64,000 nucleotides of DNA from Thalassocella blandensis (GTDB lineage Bacteria; Pseudomonadota; Gammaproteobacteria; Pseudomonadales; Cellvibrionaceae): positions 1-64,000 of the forward strand of contig CABFPG010000001.1 of assembly GCA_902141825.1 (NCBI GenBank). Direction: 5' to 3'. Of the stretch, positions 29,840-38,685 are shown one piece after another (within the stretch, counting starts at the first letter, position 1; every line of letters starts with the position of its first letter). Made by a program: the position numbers and the translations under genes. The notes below the pieces were generated by a model. It saw nothing but the letters and a program-made list of their open reading frames with translations, was not told where the DNA came from and made no database searches.

Positions 29840-30794
29840 AAAGCAACAAATTTCGACCGACGCTATTTTTTATATTTGTTTTGGGTCTACGTTAATCGGC
29901 ATTAGTATTGGTAGCTTTATTCATCATAAAGTCATTGCGGTGCTCGCCCCTCTTGCCGTCGCGACCATAGTGACCATGTTTATTTATCGCTTTCGCACCC
30001 TGCACTCCAATAAACAATTATTGCGGGACAAGCATGCGTTAACGCGAGATCTTGACTTTGAAAAAGAACAAACACACCGTTACAAACATTTTGCCGAAGC
30101 TATTATTCAGGGGCAGGAACAGGAAAAGAAACGTTTAGCCCTTGAGTTGCACGACGATACGATTCAGCGTTTGATTATCATCGGGCAAAAAATTCAACTC
30201 ATCAGTATGGATTTACAAAAAGACGAACCCAATGACGACATCAAAAGTGTCGAAGCTTTAATTAACGATTCCATCAACAGCATTCGACTTTTCATCAAGC
30301 AATTACGTCCAACATATCTCGATAAGCTCGGCCTGGTGCCAACATTAAAAGAACTTGCCACCCAGGTAAACGAACACTCCAAATCCAATGTCACAGTGAC
30401 CTTTAAACACAAGGGTGAACCGGTACGTTTTGACAATCAAGTAGAGCTCGCGCTATACCGAATTGCACAATCGGCCGTGGCGAACGCTGTTCGGCATTCG
30501 GGCGGTGACCTGGTGGAACTAAGTATCGAGTTTCTGGAGGAGACAATAGATCTCAGCATCAAAGACAATGGTAAAGGTTTTGAAGTCCCCGACGAAATGA
30601 GTTTGTTGCAAAATGCAAGCTTTGGCTTAATGGGTATGCAAGAGCGAGCGGACTTTATTGGTGCAGAATTTTCGGTACATACCGCCGCTACCAGCGGGAC
30701 AAAGATTTTAATTCGCGTTCCCACCGCAGAACACCTGAAAAAGAACAAAACAATCAAACCAGACGAAAATATTTCCGTAGCACATCTGATTTGA
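29829..30794 (+). CDS. HisKA_3-type sensor histidine kinase (NarX/DegS class)
   Basis: A 321-residue kinase with two membrane helices near the N terminus (about 12-30 and 36-54) and almost no periplasmic loop, so it lacks a classic extracellular sensor. The HisKA_3 box is EKKRLALELHDDTIQRL with phospho-acceptor His108. The HATPase domain follows: N-box around ANAVRHSGG, DNGKGF, and SFGLMGMQERADFIGA. It should phosphorylate the upstream NarL-type regulator. The signal may be a membrane state or a partner protein, for instance the GGDEF-like membrane proteins encoded just downstream. Confidence 0.92.
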   Translation: MAPKKQQISTDAIFYICFGSTLIGISIGSFIHHKVIAVLAPLAVATIVTMFIYRFRTLHSNKQLLRDKHALTRDLDFEKEQTHRYKHFAEAIIQGQEQEKKRLALELHDDTIQRLIIIGQKIQLISMDLQKDEPNDDIKSVEALINDSINSIRLFIKQLRPTYLDKLGLVPTLKELATQVNEHSKSNVTVTFKHKGEPVRFDNQVELALYRIAQSAVANAVRHSGGDLVELSIEFLEETIDLSIKDNGKGFEVPDEMSLLQNASFGLMGMQERADFIGAEFSVHTAATSGTKILIRVPTAEHLKKNKTIKPDENISVAHLI

Positions 30795-30878
30795 TAGGGC
30801 TTTAGTCCAAATAGAAACTGTTCATTACGGTGCCACAACGTGTATAGTACTTGCGAGGTAACTGACTGAGCAAGGCCA

Positions 30879-32192
30879 ATGTTAAAGTCCCTATTTGCAA
30901 CAAACCCAAATGCAGGTTTCAGTGCAGGCATTGCAGGGGTATTGCTGTTGGTCACCAGCTTGGCACTTCTGTCTCAGACCTTGACCACGTCTCGTGAAAT
31001 TCCATTTACAGCAGCAGAAATTACCGTGGTCGATGATCGTTCAGAAGGCGGTCAATCCAGTGCTACGTTACAGCAAAAAGAAGATGGTTTACATCTCACA
31101 TGCCGCATAAAAAAATCGACAGTCTCCTGGCCATACTGCTCTGTTTCATTTAATTTTTTCAATGGTAAGCACGGTATCGATCTGTCGGATTACCAACAGT
31201 TCCAATTATGGATTCGCTACGCCACACCCCGCCCACAGGGAATACGATTTCAGGCGCGTAATTTCAACCCGGACTACGCCAGCCACGATGATGATCTTTC
31301 ACTAAAATACAACACCGTAGAACTTTACAGTAAACACTCACCCTACCCACTCGAAGTTCCACTGCAGGGATTTCAAGTGCCCTCATGGTGGCTTGTCCTG
31401 CGAAATTTAAGTCACCAATACAGCGTGCCTGAATTTAACGATATTCATTCGATTGATGTGGTAACCGGATACGTGATGCCCGAAGGCGATTATGAAATCA
31501 TCATTGAAAAAATCGCATTGCAAGGCAAATGGATTTCCAGCAATCAACTGTACCTTGCCTTATTACTTGTTTGGGGTGGGTTAGGATTTATTTTCTGGCT
31601 GAGTAACTGGCCTGCATTACAACGTTTTAAATCTTCACAAAACCCACCATCGCGCGAACGTCAAGAGCGGGCGCTGCAGGCATTAATCGAAACTCAAAAC
31701 GGAAAGTTACATCCACGACTAAGACTAAAGTCTGATTCATTAACGTTCACTTCCAGTGAATTAAGTCAGTATCTACTCGACAGAGCTGACGAGCAAAATT
31801 CACTGAGTTTAATGATTATTGAACCGGACCCGCTGCAGACCGACAATCAAAACCCCGATGCGCCGTTAGCCAATGTTAGCGCCCTGCTCGTGAACAACAT
31901 TCGCCAAACCGACATGCTGGCGCGCTGGGGTGAACACGCATTTATTTTACTCTGCCCCAACACCGAACTTGCAAATGCATCACAACTTGCAGAAAAGTTA
32001 CGCGTGAAAGTAGAAAGCGAACGCAATATTCAATTCCCGGGCTTGAGTATCAGCATCGGTGTTGCACAATTGCAAAAAGCAACGCCCGAATTAATATTGG
32101 CCGACGCTGAAAATGCACTGAAGGTGGCAAAAACCAGTGGGAATTGTGCTATTTCTGCAACCGCTTCTACCGCGAGTATTAGCACAAAGTAA
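30879..32192 (+). CDS. Membrane protein with periplasmic beta domain and degenerate GGDEF domain (copy 1)
   Basis: A 437-residue protein. One N-terminal helix (about 15-35), a periplasmic beta-rich domain (about 40-220) with features of carbohydrate-binding or galactose-binding folds (FQLWIRYATP, IRFQARNFNPDY, LEVPLQGFQVPSWW), a second helix (about 222-242) and a GGDEF-type domain (about 290-430). The active-site motif expected as RWGGEEF reads RWGEHAF, so cyclase activity is very unlikely. The next gene is a paralogue of identical length. The pair lies 85 bp after the kinase gene and may act as a sensor for it; that is inference. Confidence 0.8.
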   Translation: MLKSLFATNPNAGFSAGIAGVLLLVTSLALLSQTLTTSREIPFTAAEITVVDDRSEGGQSSATLQQKEDGLHLTCRIKKSTVSWPYCSVSFNFFNGKHGIDLSDYQQFQLWIRYATPRPQGIRFQARNFNPDYASHDDDLSLKYNTVELYSKHSPYPLEVPLQGFQVPSWWLVLRNLSHQYSVPEFNDIHSIDVVTGYVMPEGDYEIIIEKIALQGKWISSNQLYLALLLVWGGLGFIFWLSNWPALQRFKSSQNPPSRERQERALQALIETQNGKLHPRLRLKSDSLTFTSSELSQYLLDRADEQNSLSLMIIEPDPLQTDNQNPDAPLANVSALLVNNIRQTDMLARWGEHAFILLCPNTELANASQLAEKLRVKVESERNIQFPGLSISIGVAQLQKATPELILADAENALKVAKTSGNCAISATASTASISTK

Positions 32193-32314
32193 TTCAAGAT
32201 ATAATTGTGAAGTAGTCCGTCACCTATACGTTTATTAAATGCTGAGCCACAAAATCGACAATAACGCGCTCTCTGTTACCCGATATTCGAAGTTTATTAC
32301 AAGTTGGTTACAAA

Positions 32315-33628
32315 ATGGCTTTTCAAGAAGAACAAAAAAAAGCGGGGCTGGTGGGGGTCCTGTTATTAGTCACCACATTAGCGGTAATGTTCCAGGCGCT
32401 GGGTATAGAAAAGCGCTTCGTGATCGATCCAAGCTCTGATATTTCCTACGACCCACTGGATGATCGTCCACTGGGTGGCAAGTCTGTTGCCACTGTCGAA
32501 GTGGTCGACAATAAGTTTGTGGTTCATTGCGAAATCGTAAAATCCAGTTACGAATGGCCGTTCTGTAATCTTGCGTTTCGTTTAAACGACGGCATAAAAG
32601 GAACAGATTTATCCGGCTATTCCTATTTTAAGTTATGGATCAAATACGAAACGCCACAGGATTCCTCTATCCGTTTTAATGCACGTAATTTCAATCCGGC
32701 GTATTCCAGTCTCGACAACGATGAGTCCTTAAAATACAACACCATTGAGTTTTATGAAAAATCTTCCAGCTATCCACTGGTAGTACCCTTTGAACAGTTT
32801 CAGGTGCCCACCTGGTGGCTGGTGTGGGCAGGCTTGTCCCATGAAGATGGTGCCAACGATTTCAGCAATATCTTTTCACTGGTAGTGGGAACCGGCTACG
32901 TTGTTGGGCCGGGCGATCGGTCTTTTGTTGTCGAGCGCATTGAAATCATTGGCGAACTGATTAGTGCGCAAGATCTTTACTTCGTTCTGTTGCTGGTCTG
33001 GGGCAGCGTGGGGTTAATTTATTTCCTGGATAAGATCTTTTCAATGAAGAAGGAAAAGGCTGGCCAGGAGCAGGAATACGAAGCACTTAGCAAGCTACTG
33101 GAAGCGAAAAGCGAAGAGCTCTCTCACCCACTTTCGCGTAACCCGGAAACCGGCGCTCTAGATAATGACAGTATTCTGGATCTATTCAAAAGCACAGCGC
33201 GCTCCGAAACCTCCATCCAGCTCTCGATGATGTTTGTCGGCGTCGACAACTTTTCCACTCTGAAGGACAAGTATGGCGAATCCATGGCCAATGACGTTTT
33301 GCAAATTGTGTCACAAATTCTTGCAAAAAATATTCGCAGTTCAGACATCGTAGCGCGCTGGGGAGAGCGGGAATTCGTACTTATCTTGCCTCACACGGAA
33401 TTGGCCTTCGCCTCTCAACTGGCGGAAAAACTCCATGTACTGGTAGAGAAAGCAGAATGGCCGGAAAACCTGAAAATATATGCGAGCTTTGGTGTTGCCG
33501 AACGGCTTGATGAAACGCCAACCAGTTTTATCAACCGTGCGACAAAAGCGCTGAATGCAGCATCGGCTCAGGGGGGCAACCGCGTCGTAACGGCCACCGA
33601 ACACATGGTGGAAATCAGCCGGGAATAA
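32315..33628 (+). CDS. Membrane protein with periplasmic beta domain and degenerate GGDEF domain (copy 2)
   Basis: A 437-residue paralogue of the preceding gene, similar along its whole length: VAGVLLLVTTLA-like first helix, RFNARNFNPAYSSLDNDESLKYNTIEFY and VPFEQFQVPTWWLVW in the periplasmic domain, a LLLVWG second helix, and a GGDEF-type domain with RWGEREF at the active site. As in copy 1, a Gly is missing and the motif is shifted (GEREF). The start codon follows GGTTACAAA, a weak ribosome site. Tandem duplication followed by divergence is the simplest origin. Confidence 0.8.
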   Translation: MAFQEEQKKAGLVGVLLLVTTLAVMFQALGIEKRFVIDPSSDISYDPLDDRPLGGKSVATVEVVDNKFVVHCEIVKSSYEWPFCNLAFRLNDGIKGTDLSGYSYFKLWIKYETPQDSSIRFNARNFNPAYSSLDNDESLKYNTIEFYEKSSSYPLVVPFEQFQVPTWWLVWAGLSHEDGANDFSNIFSLVVGTGYVVGPGDRSFVVERIEIIGELISAQDLYFVLLLVWGSVGLIYFLDKIFSMKKEKAGQEQEYEALSKLLEAKSEELSHPLSRNPETGALDNDSILDLFKSTARSETSIQLSMMFVGVDNFSTLKDKYGESMANDVLQIVSQILAKNIRSSDIVARWGEREFVLILPHTELAFASQLAEKLHVLVEKAEWPENLKIYASFGVAERLDETPTSFINRATKALNAASAQGGNRVVTATEHMVEISRE

Positions 33629-33708
33629 TGCGAACCCGCCCCTAATTAGCAGTGCTCGGCAAGAAAAGCACGCCCCAAAGCCCTCAGAATGCCCCTCAAG
33701 GAATAACG

Positions 33709-33845
33709 CTTTAAATATAACGCTAAGGGACTAGCGTTTAAGTGAGAGCGCTAAGGGACTAGTGTTTAGGAAAGTGCGTTTAGGAAAGTGCGCCTAGAAA
33801 ATTGCGTTTAGGAAATAGCCCTTTGGAAACAGCCCCAGGAAAATC
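33709..33845. repeat. Degenerate tandem array, about 14 bp (GCGTTTAGGAAAGT)
   Basis: About eight units derived from GCGTTTAGGAAAGT, including a longer direct repeat (GCTAAGGGACTAGYGTTTA) at the 5' end. It lies between the GGDEF-like genes and the T3SS operon. Confidence 0.8.
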
Positions 33846-34340
33846 TCGCTTAAGACACAAGGTTTTCGATATTCACCGGCAAACATGTAGAACATTTTCT
33901 CACCCGAAAACCACCATGCTGTTTTCTACAATAAAAACGGGAACTTATTTCCCTTTGCTGCCACTCCCTTATTACACTTGCCACTATTACAGCCAATCGC
34001 ACTTCCGTCTCCAATCTACATCTATGCCTGGAAGTGTTGATCTTTTGCCCTGCATTTGACCTGTTTGGTCACAGCCTTTGCGAACAGTTGGCTTGTTGTA
34101 CGTGAACAGCAAACACTTGCAGCAAGATGCTGGGTCGAAAAATCGTATCAAGTTATTCAATCCCCAAACAGACCACGGCTTCTGCCAGATACGTGATACG
34201 CACACATGACTGCGGTTTAAGATCTCTATCTAAGACTCCAATTTCCTGTTAAAAACCTCTATTCACTCACCCATTCACCCGTCTAGTCAAACACCCCTTC
34301 AGCTCACCTGATTTTATCTTACTCATCGAATTAAACGGAT
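33846..34340. other. Intergenic region upstream of the T3SS sctW operon
   Basis: About 500 bp without a supported gene. Short open frames here lack ribosome sites. It is followed by the HrpL-type box at 34341. Confidence 0.4.
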
Positions 34341-34365
34341 TGAACTTTTAGTACACATGCGCCAC
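34341..34365 (+). promoter_or_regulatory. HrpL-type promoter of the sctW-sctU operon
   Basis: TGAACT (34341-34346), 15 bp, CCAC (34362-34365), 41 bp before the sctW start codon. The same pair of half-sites with exactly the same spacing precedes the pilin operon. The known HrpL consensus is GGAACC-N15/16-CCAC. Confidence 0.75.
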
Positions 34366-34406
34366 TAGTTTTTCGACATTAACCATTTTAATTACAGGTT
34401 TACAAC

Positions 34407-35327
34407 ATGCACGGTGTCAATAGAAGTTTGTCACAGTTCAATAGCCACAGATTGCAGACAGATCTCCAGAATCGTCTTCGCAATGAAGCCTCTATTGGCA
34501 GCCAGCAATTTAACAGTGCCGCAAAAACCAACAAGAGTACCGAGGTTACAGCCTTTGCCGCACCTGGAGCCTCCAGCAATGACTTTGAAGAGCTGGGCTT
34601 CATGATGCAAAAAACGATGGAGAGTAAAAACAAATCCCTTCGTCGTCGAAAAATCTCAAATGAAAATGTCGCTCATCTAGGTGACAAAGGCGAGCAAAAC
34701 CAACGCATATCCGATATTGAAAAATTGCGTAAGGTATACGAGCAACTCGACAATGCCTATAACCCAAACCACCTGCAAAAGCATGCAAAGCACCTGTATG
34801 AATTGTCTTCTAAAGGAGAAGGCTTTTCCTTCAACGACAGTTCACTTCCGGCCGCCAGTTACATTCAGCTAAAAGAAGCAGAAAACATTGCAATTACTCT
34901 GCATGACAAAACTGCACAGAAAAATATCCAGAACAAACTGACTGAGCTTAACAGCGATGAAAACTTTAGCCGGAAAATTGATGCGGGTTTAAATACAGCG
35001 GAGATTTTCTCTGAAGCGTTCAGCAACGACTCGGACAGATCTAAAGCCCGGTCACTTTACTATGACAACATCATGGGTGCATCGGATGTCAGCTCCATGT
35101 TCCAGGCGCTGGGCAATTCGATGGGCTGGAACAAGCTTTCACACAGTATTGATACGATGCAAGGCGCTATTTTGCGAGACATGAATGCTAATAAACCTTC
35201 AACAGATTTCAAACAACTTGCAACTAAAATCCAGGATTTGCAACGTATTAATGAAATACGATCGGTCGCCAGTGACTGCACCGAATTCAGAAAGAGCATG
35301 ATCGAACAGGGGGTTATGCGTGCTTAA
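34407..35327 (+). CDS. sctW: T3SS gatekeeper SctW (HrpJ/YopN family)
   Basis: A 306-residue soluble protein, first gene of the main T3SS operon. The N-terminal 60 residues are Ser/Asn/Gln-rich, as in secreted gatekeepers. The rest is helical and matches the HrpJ/YopN/InvE type with SGLxYxx-like helices (for example DRSKARSLYYDNIMGASDVSSMFQALG). Gatekeepers plug the export gate and set the order of secretion. The protein ends where a full-length HrpJ would enter its C-terminal domain, and the next gene supplies that part as a TyeA-like protein. It is preceded by an HrpL-type box. Confidence 0.82.
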   Translation: MHGVNRSLSQFNSHRLQTDLQNRLRNEASIGSQQFNSAAKTNKSTEVTAFAAPGASSNDFEELGFMMQKTMESKNKSLRRRKISNENVAHLGDKGEQNQRISDIEKLRKVYEQLDNAYNPNHLQKHAKHLYELSSKGEGFSFNDSSLPAASYIQLKEAENIAITLHDKTAQKNIQNKLTELNSDENFSRKIDAGLNTAEIFSEAFSNDSDRSKARSLYYDNIMGASDVSSMFQALGNSMGWNKLSHSIDTMQGAILRDMNANKPSTDFKQLATKIQDLQRINEIRSVASDCTEFRKSMIEQGVMRA

Positions 35328-35610
35328 CATCGACGACAACACTTTAGATCTTATGAAAGAAATTCTGGCGCTATCAAGCGGTTCTATTTTCGCTAACGAT
35401 ATCGACAGAATTGCCAAGAAATACGCCGGACATGAACCAGCAAAAAAACTAACGTTTCTCAATGCCTTTTACTCATTTTTAAAATCTCTACCACAGGGCA
35501 TTTGGACGAATGAAAAAAACAGACTGACAGGCTTGCAAACCATTTTGGTTCACCTGGAAAACGAAGCACTGAAGTTACACAAAGATCACAGCAATTCTTT
35601 TAAAGTTTAA
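35320..35610 (+). CDS. TyeA-like gatekeeper partner
   Basis: A 96-residue helical protein whose GTG start overlaps the end of sctW by 8 bp, with AGGGGG 6 nt upstream. Size and place match TyeA, the 92-residue partner that binds the C terminus of YopN. In plant-pathogen Hrp systems this segment is fused to HrpJ, so a split gatekeeper in a Hrp-ordered cluster is unusual. A GTG start and the overlap point to translational coupling, giving balanced amounts of both halves. Confidence 0.75.
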   Translation: MLNIDDNTLDLMKEILALSSGSIFANDIDRIAKKYAGHEPAKKLTFLNAFYSFLKSLPQGIWTNEKNRLTGLQTILVHLENEALKLHKDHSNSFKV

Positions 35611-35652
35611 TTTAACCAACAATTTCAACACCGGTATACAGAGTTTGCATTT

Positions 35653-37740
35653 ATGAACAAAATGACGGATGCCTTAAGTAAAACATCAATGAACATGAGC
35701 GGACACGCGGAAATCATCGCGGCATTCGCTGTTGTGGGCATTGTGTTTATGATGATATTGCCACTTCCCAACGCCATTATCGATGGCTTGATTGCATTGA
35801 ACATCTGTTTATCGTTCCTGCTGGCAATGCTTTCCATGTACTTCCCTGCACCACTGTATTTCTCGACATTCCCCGCTGTATTGTTGTTTACCACCCTATT
35901 CCGTCTGGCTCTGTCTATTTCAACCACACGGATGATTCTACTGGAAGCTGATGCGGGAAGTATTGTAACGGCATTCGGTAACTTCGTGGTCGGCGGCAAT
36001 CTCGCTGTGGGTATCGTGATATTCCTGATCCTGACTATCGTACAGTTTCTGGTAATTACAAAAGGTTCTGAGCGTGTTGCAGAAGTATCGGCACGTTTTA
36101 CCCTGGACGCAATGCCAGGTAAACAGATGTCGATCGACAGTGACTTGCGTGCTGGACTTATTACCGCCGTTGATGCGAAAAACAAGCGAAACGACCTCGC
36201 AAAAACCAACCAGTTGTTTGGTGCGATGGACGGTGCGATGAAATTTGTAAAAGGCGATGCTATTGCCGGGATTATTATTGTATTGGTGAACTTGATTGGT
36301 GGCGCTTCTATCGGTGTTGCTCAACGCGGTCTTGACCCTGCAGAGTCCATGCAACTTTATTCCATTCTGACCATTGGTGATGGTCTGGTGGCTCAAATTC
36401 CTGCACTTCTGATCTCTCTGACAGCCGGTATGATCATTACACGCGTAACGGATGACGACGACAAAGATGCAAACGTAGGTAAAGATATCGCCAGTCAGCT
36501 GGTAAGTCAGCCTAAAGCCTGGATTATCGCGGGTATCGTTATGTTCGGCTTTTCTCTGGTTCCCGGGATGCCAACAAAAACCTTTATCGTATTTTCTATC
36601 GCCACGCTGTCCGTCGGTATTATGCGCGTATTGTCTTCTCAACGCCAGCAGCGTACCGGTGAAACTCAAGGCGAAGAAAGCAGCGGAAACGAAAATAAAC
36701 TGCTCACTGAAGATATTCGTTCATTTTCTATGACGCGTGACTACCTTTTAGTGCTAAGTGAACGGAACAAAGACTCTCAAATTGCCAATGAGTTAATAAA
36801 GGTGATTCGAAAAACACGTAATGAAATCGTGATTAACTACGGATTCACATTACCCAACATTCTGATCGATTACGTAGATCATTTAAATGAAGACGAGTAT
36901 CAGTTCTGCGTATCAGAGATCCCGGTAGTGAAAGGTATTTTGGCTAAAGATTTGATTTGCGTACAGCTCAACGATGAAGAGTTTGATGCGTTGGAGATTT
37001 CTTCAAGCTTCCGCAATATGGATGCAAACGGAAATCGCTTGATCTGGCTGGAACCAAAATATGCAGAGACCATGGCAGATCGCGGTTTCCACGCAGTTGA
37101 TCACCTGGACGTTGCACAGCTGAACATCAAACAGGTGCTGCAGAAAACTGGACCACGCTTTATTGGGGTTCAGGAAACTCAGAAGCTTGTTGGCTGGTTA
37201 CAAAAAGAATTACCCGAATTGGGCAAAGAACTGGAACGTGTAATTTCCACCTCCATGTTCTCTGAAATATTACAACGGTTAGCAGCAGAAAGTGTTTCTA
37301 TTCGCGGCTTCAGAGTGATTGCTGAAACACTGGTTGAACATGCACAAACAGAAAGAGATGTAGGTATGTTAACGGAGTTCGTACGGATTGCGCTAAAAGA
37401 GCAAATCTGTCACGAATTAACCTCAAAGGGCAACCTGCAGGCAATTTTGTTTACACCAAATTCCGAGGATTTATTACGAAACTCTATTCGACAAACAACA
37501 CGAGGCGGCTTTTTGGCACTGGACCCGAACACCACTAAGAACTTATTGGATGATTTGGAACGTTTACAGAAACTCAGTGCGAAAGATGGTGAACATCCCG
37601 TAATTTTGGTAGCACAGGATATCCGCCGCTTTGTCTGGGGCCTGATTAAAGATGAAAAGATTTTTATGCCGGTAATGTCCTACTCAGAAGTCACGTCGAA
37701 TGTTCGCGTAAAACCTCTAGAAGTTATTGATTTAGACTAA
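35653..37740 (+). CDS. sctV: T3SS export gate protein SctV (HrcV)
   Basis: A 695-residue inner-membrane export gate component. The N-terminal third has seven to eight membrane helices with the FHIPEP family blocks (MILPLPNAIIDGLIALNI, FRLALSISTTRMIL, FTLDAMPGKQMSIDSDLRAGLI). The C-terminal half (about 345-695) is the cytosolic ring that receives substrates from chaperones and gatekeeper. Length and all hallmark blocks are intact. It is the largest and best conserved gene in the operon. Confidence 0.97.
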   Translation: MNKMTDALSKTSMNMSGHAEIIAAFAVVGIVFMMILPLPNAIIDGLIALNICLSFLLAMLSMYFPAPLYFSTFPAVLLFTTLFRLALSISTTRMILLEADAGSIVTAFGNFVVGGNLAVGIVIFLILTIVQFLVITKGSERVAEVSARFTLDAMPGKQMSIDSDLRAGLITAVDAKNKRNDLAKTNQLFGAMDGAMKFVKGDAIAGIIIVLVNLIGGASIGVAQRGLDPAESMQLYSILTIGDGLVAQIPALLISLTAGMIITRVTDDDDKDANVGKDIASQLVSQPKAWIIAGIVMFGFSLVPGMPTKTFIVFSIATLSVGIMRVLSSQRQQRTGETQGEESSGNENKLLTEDIRSFSMTRDYLLVLSERNKDSQIANELIKVIRKTRNEIVINYGFTLPNILIDYVDHLNEDEYQFCVSEIPVVKGILAKDLICVQLNDEEFDALEISSSFRNMDANGNRLIWLEPKYAETMADRGFHAVDHLDVAQLNIKQVLQKTGPRFIGVQETQKLVGWLQKELPELGKELERVISTSMFSEILQRLAAESVSIRGFRVIAETLVEHAQTERDVGMLTEFVRIALKEQICHELTSKGNLQAILFTPNSEDLLRNSIRQTTRGGFLALDPNTTKNLLDDLERLQKLSAKDGEHPVILVAQDIRRFVWGLIKDEKIFMPVMSYSEVTSNVRVKPLEVIDLD

Positions 37741-37761
37741 TTAACATATTAAAGGTGCAAA

Positions 37762-38685
37762 ATGTTAGAGCTAAGAATATTAAATGGTTTGCATCAAGGT
37801 GCATCCCTTTCTCTGGATGAAGAACGCATTATCCTGGGCTCTTCACTCGAGGCGGATATAGAAGTTATTGATCCAGGTATTAAGCAGCGCCACTGTGCCA
37901 TCGAGTACCTGGCAGATCGCAATACCTGGTATGTACAAGCCCTGGAAGGTGAACTTTCAATTGGCTTTGAGAGTAAACGCGCGAACGTGGTAGAAGTTGC
38001 GGCGGACCTGGTGATTAAAGTTGGTTGTATCCACGTTGGCTTCTTCAATGCTGAAGATCCATGGGATCTGGAAAAATACAGTCGTCCTGAAATCATGCAA
38101 TTGGGAACCAAACGCCGAGCAATCCCACTAGGACAATACAAGATGTATTTTGGCGTCTTCGCAGTGGCGGGAAGTTTATTGACATACTCCTTCGCTGACG
38201 ATGGTTCCAGCGCAGATGAAGCAGCCGCTGTCGCAACTCCGGCTGCACAACATCAACCGACACTGGACACCATGAGTGCTGTTGCAGCCAAAGAAGAAAA
38301 AGAAAGCCTGATTGATGTTGAAGCAGAATTAAAACATATGCTGCGTCAACGCGGATTACTCAAAAAGGTTCATCTTACCGGCGCAGAGAACCAGTGGGTT
38401 ATAAGCGGAAGCCTGTCTCAGGACGATCTGGACACCGTTTCACGCATGATCGCCCGCTTTAAAGTTGCCTATCCGGATGTTGAACTGGCCGATACCACAG
38501 CACCGCCAAAAAGCGTGTTGCCTTTTGAAATTCGCAGTGTCTCTTCAGGAATGTACGCCCACATCCTGACCACTGAAGGCCAGCGTATTTATATCGGTGA
38601 TCAGGTTGCCGGGTTTACGTTAAAGAAAATCGAAAAAGATAAAATTTTATTTTCGGGAGAAAGTGATGTTGAACTTCTCTGGTAA
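37762..38685 (+). CDS. sctD: T3SS inner-membrane ring protein SctD (HrpQ)
   Basis: A 307-residue single-pass protein: cytoplasmic FHA domain (about 1-100: ILGSSLEADIEVIDPGIKQRHCAIEY), one helix (about 129-147), and a periplasmic part with BON-like ring-building segments. HrpQ lies between hrcV and hrcN in Hrp1 systems, as here. It forms the outer inner-membrane ring around SctJ. The 3' end overlaps sctN by about 20 bp. Confidence 0.9.
   Translation: MLELRILNGLHQGASLSLDEERIILGSSLEADIEVIDPGIKQRHCAIEYLADRNTWYVQALEGELSIGFESKRANVVEVAADLVIKVGCIHVGFFNAEDPWDLEKYSRPEIMQLGTKRRAIPLGQYKMYFGVFAVAGSLLTYSFADDGSSADEAAAVATPAAQHQPTLDTMSAVAAKEEKESLIDVEAELKHMLRQRGLLKKVHLTGAENQWVISGSLSQDDLDTVSRMIARFKVAYPDVELADTTAPPKSVLPFEIRSVSSGMYAHILTTEGQRIYIGDQVAGFTLKKIEKDKILFSGESDVELLW

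Noticed and set aside
30810-30850. HrpL-like box before the first degenerate-GGDEF gene (GAAACT...CCAC)
   Set aside because: The spacing is 13 bp, not 15, and the first half is GAAACT, so it does not fit the set.
35938-36669. Long 243-codon minus-strand frame opposite sctV
   Set aside because: It is a shadow of sctV, which has every family hallmark; the His/Asn-rich translation is not protein-like.
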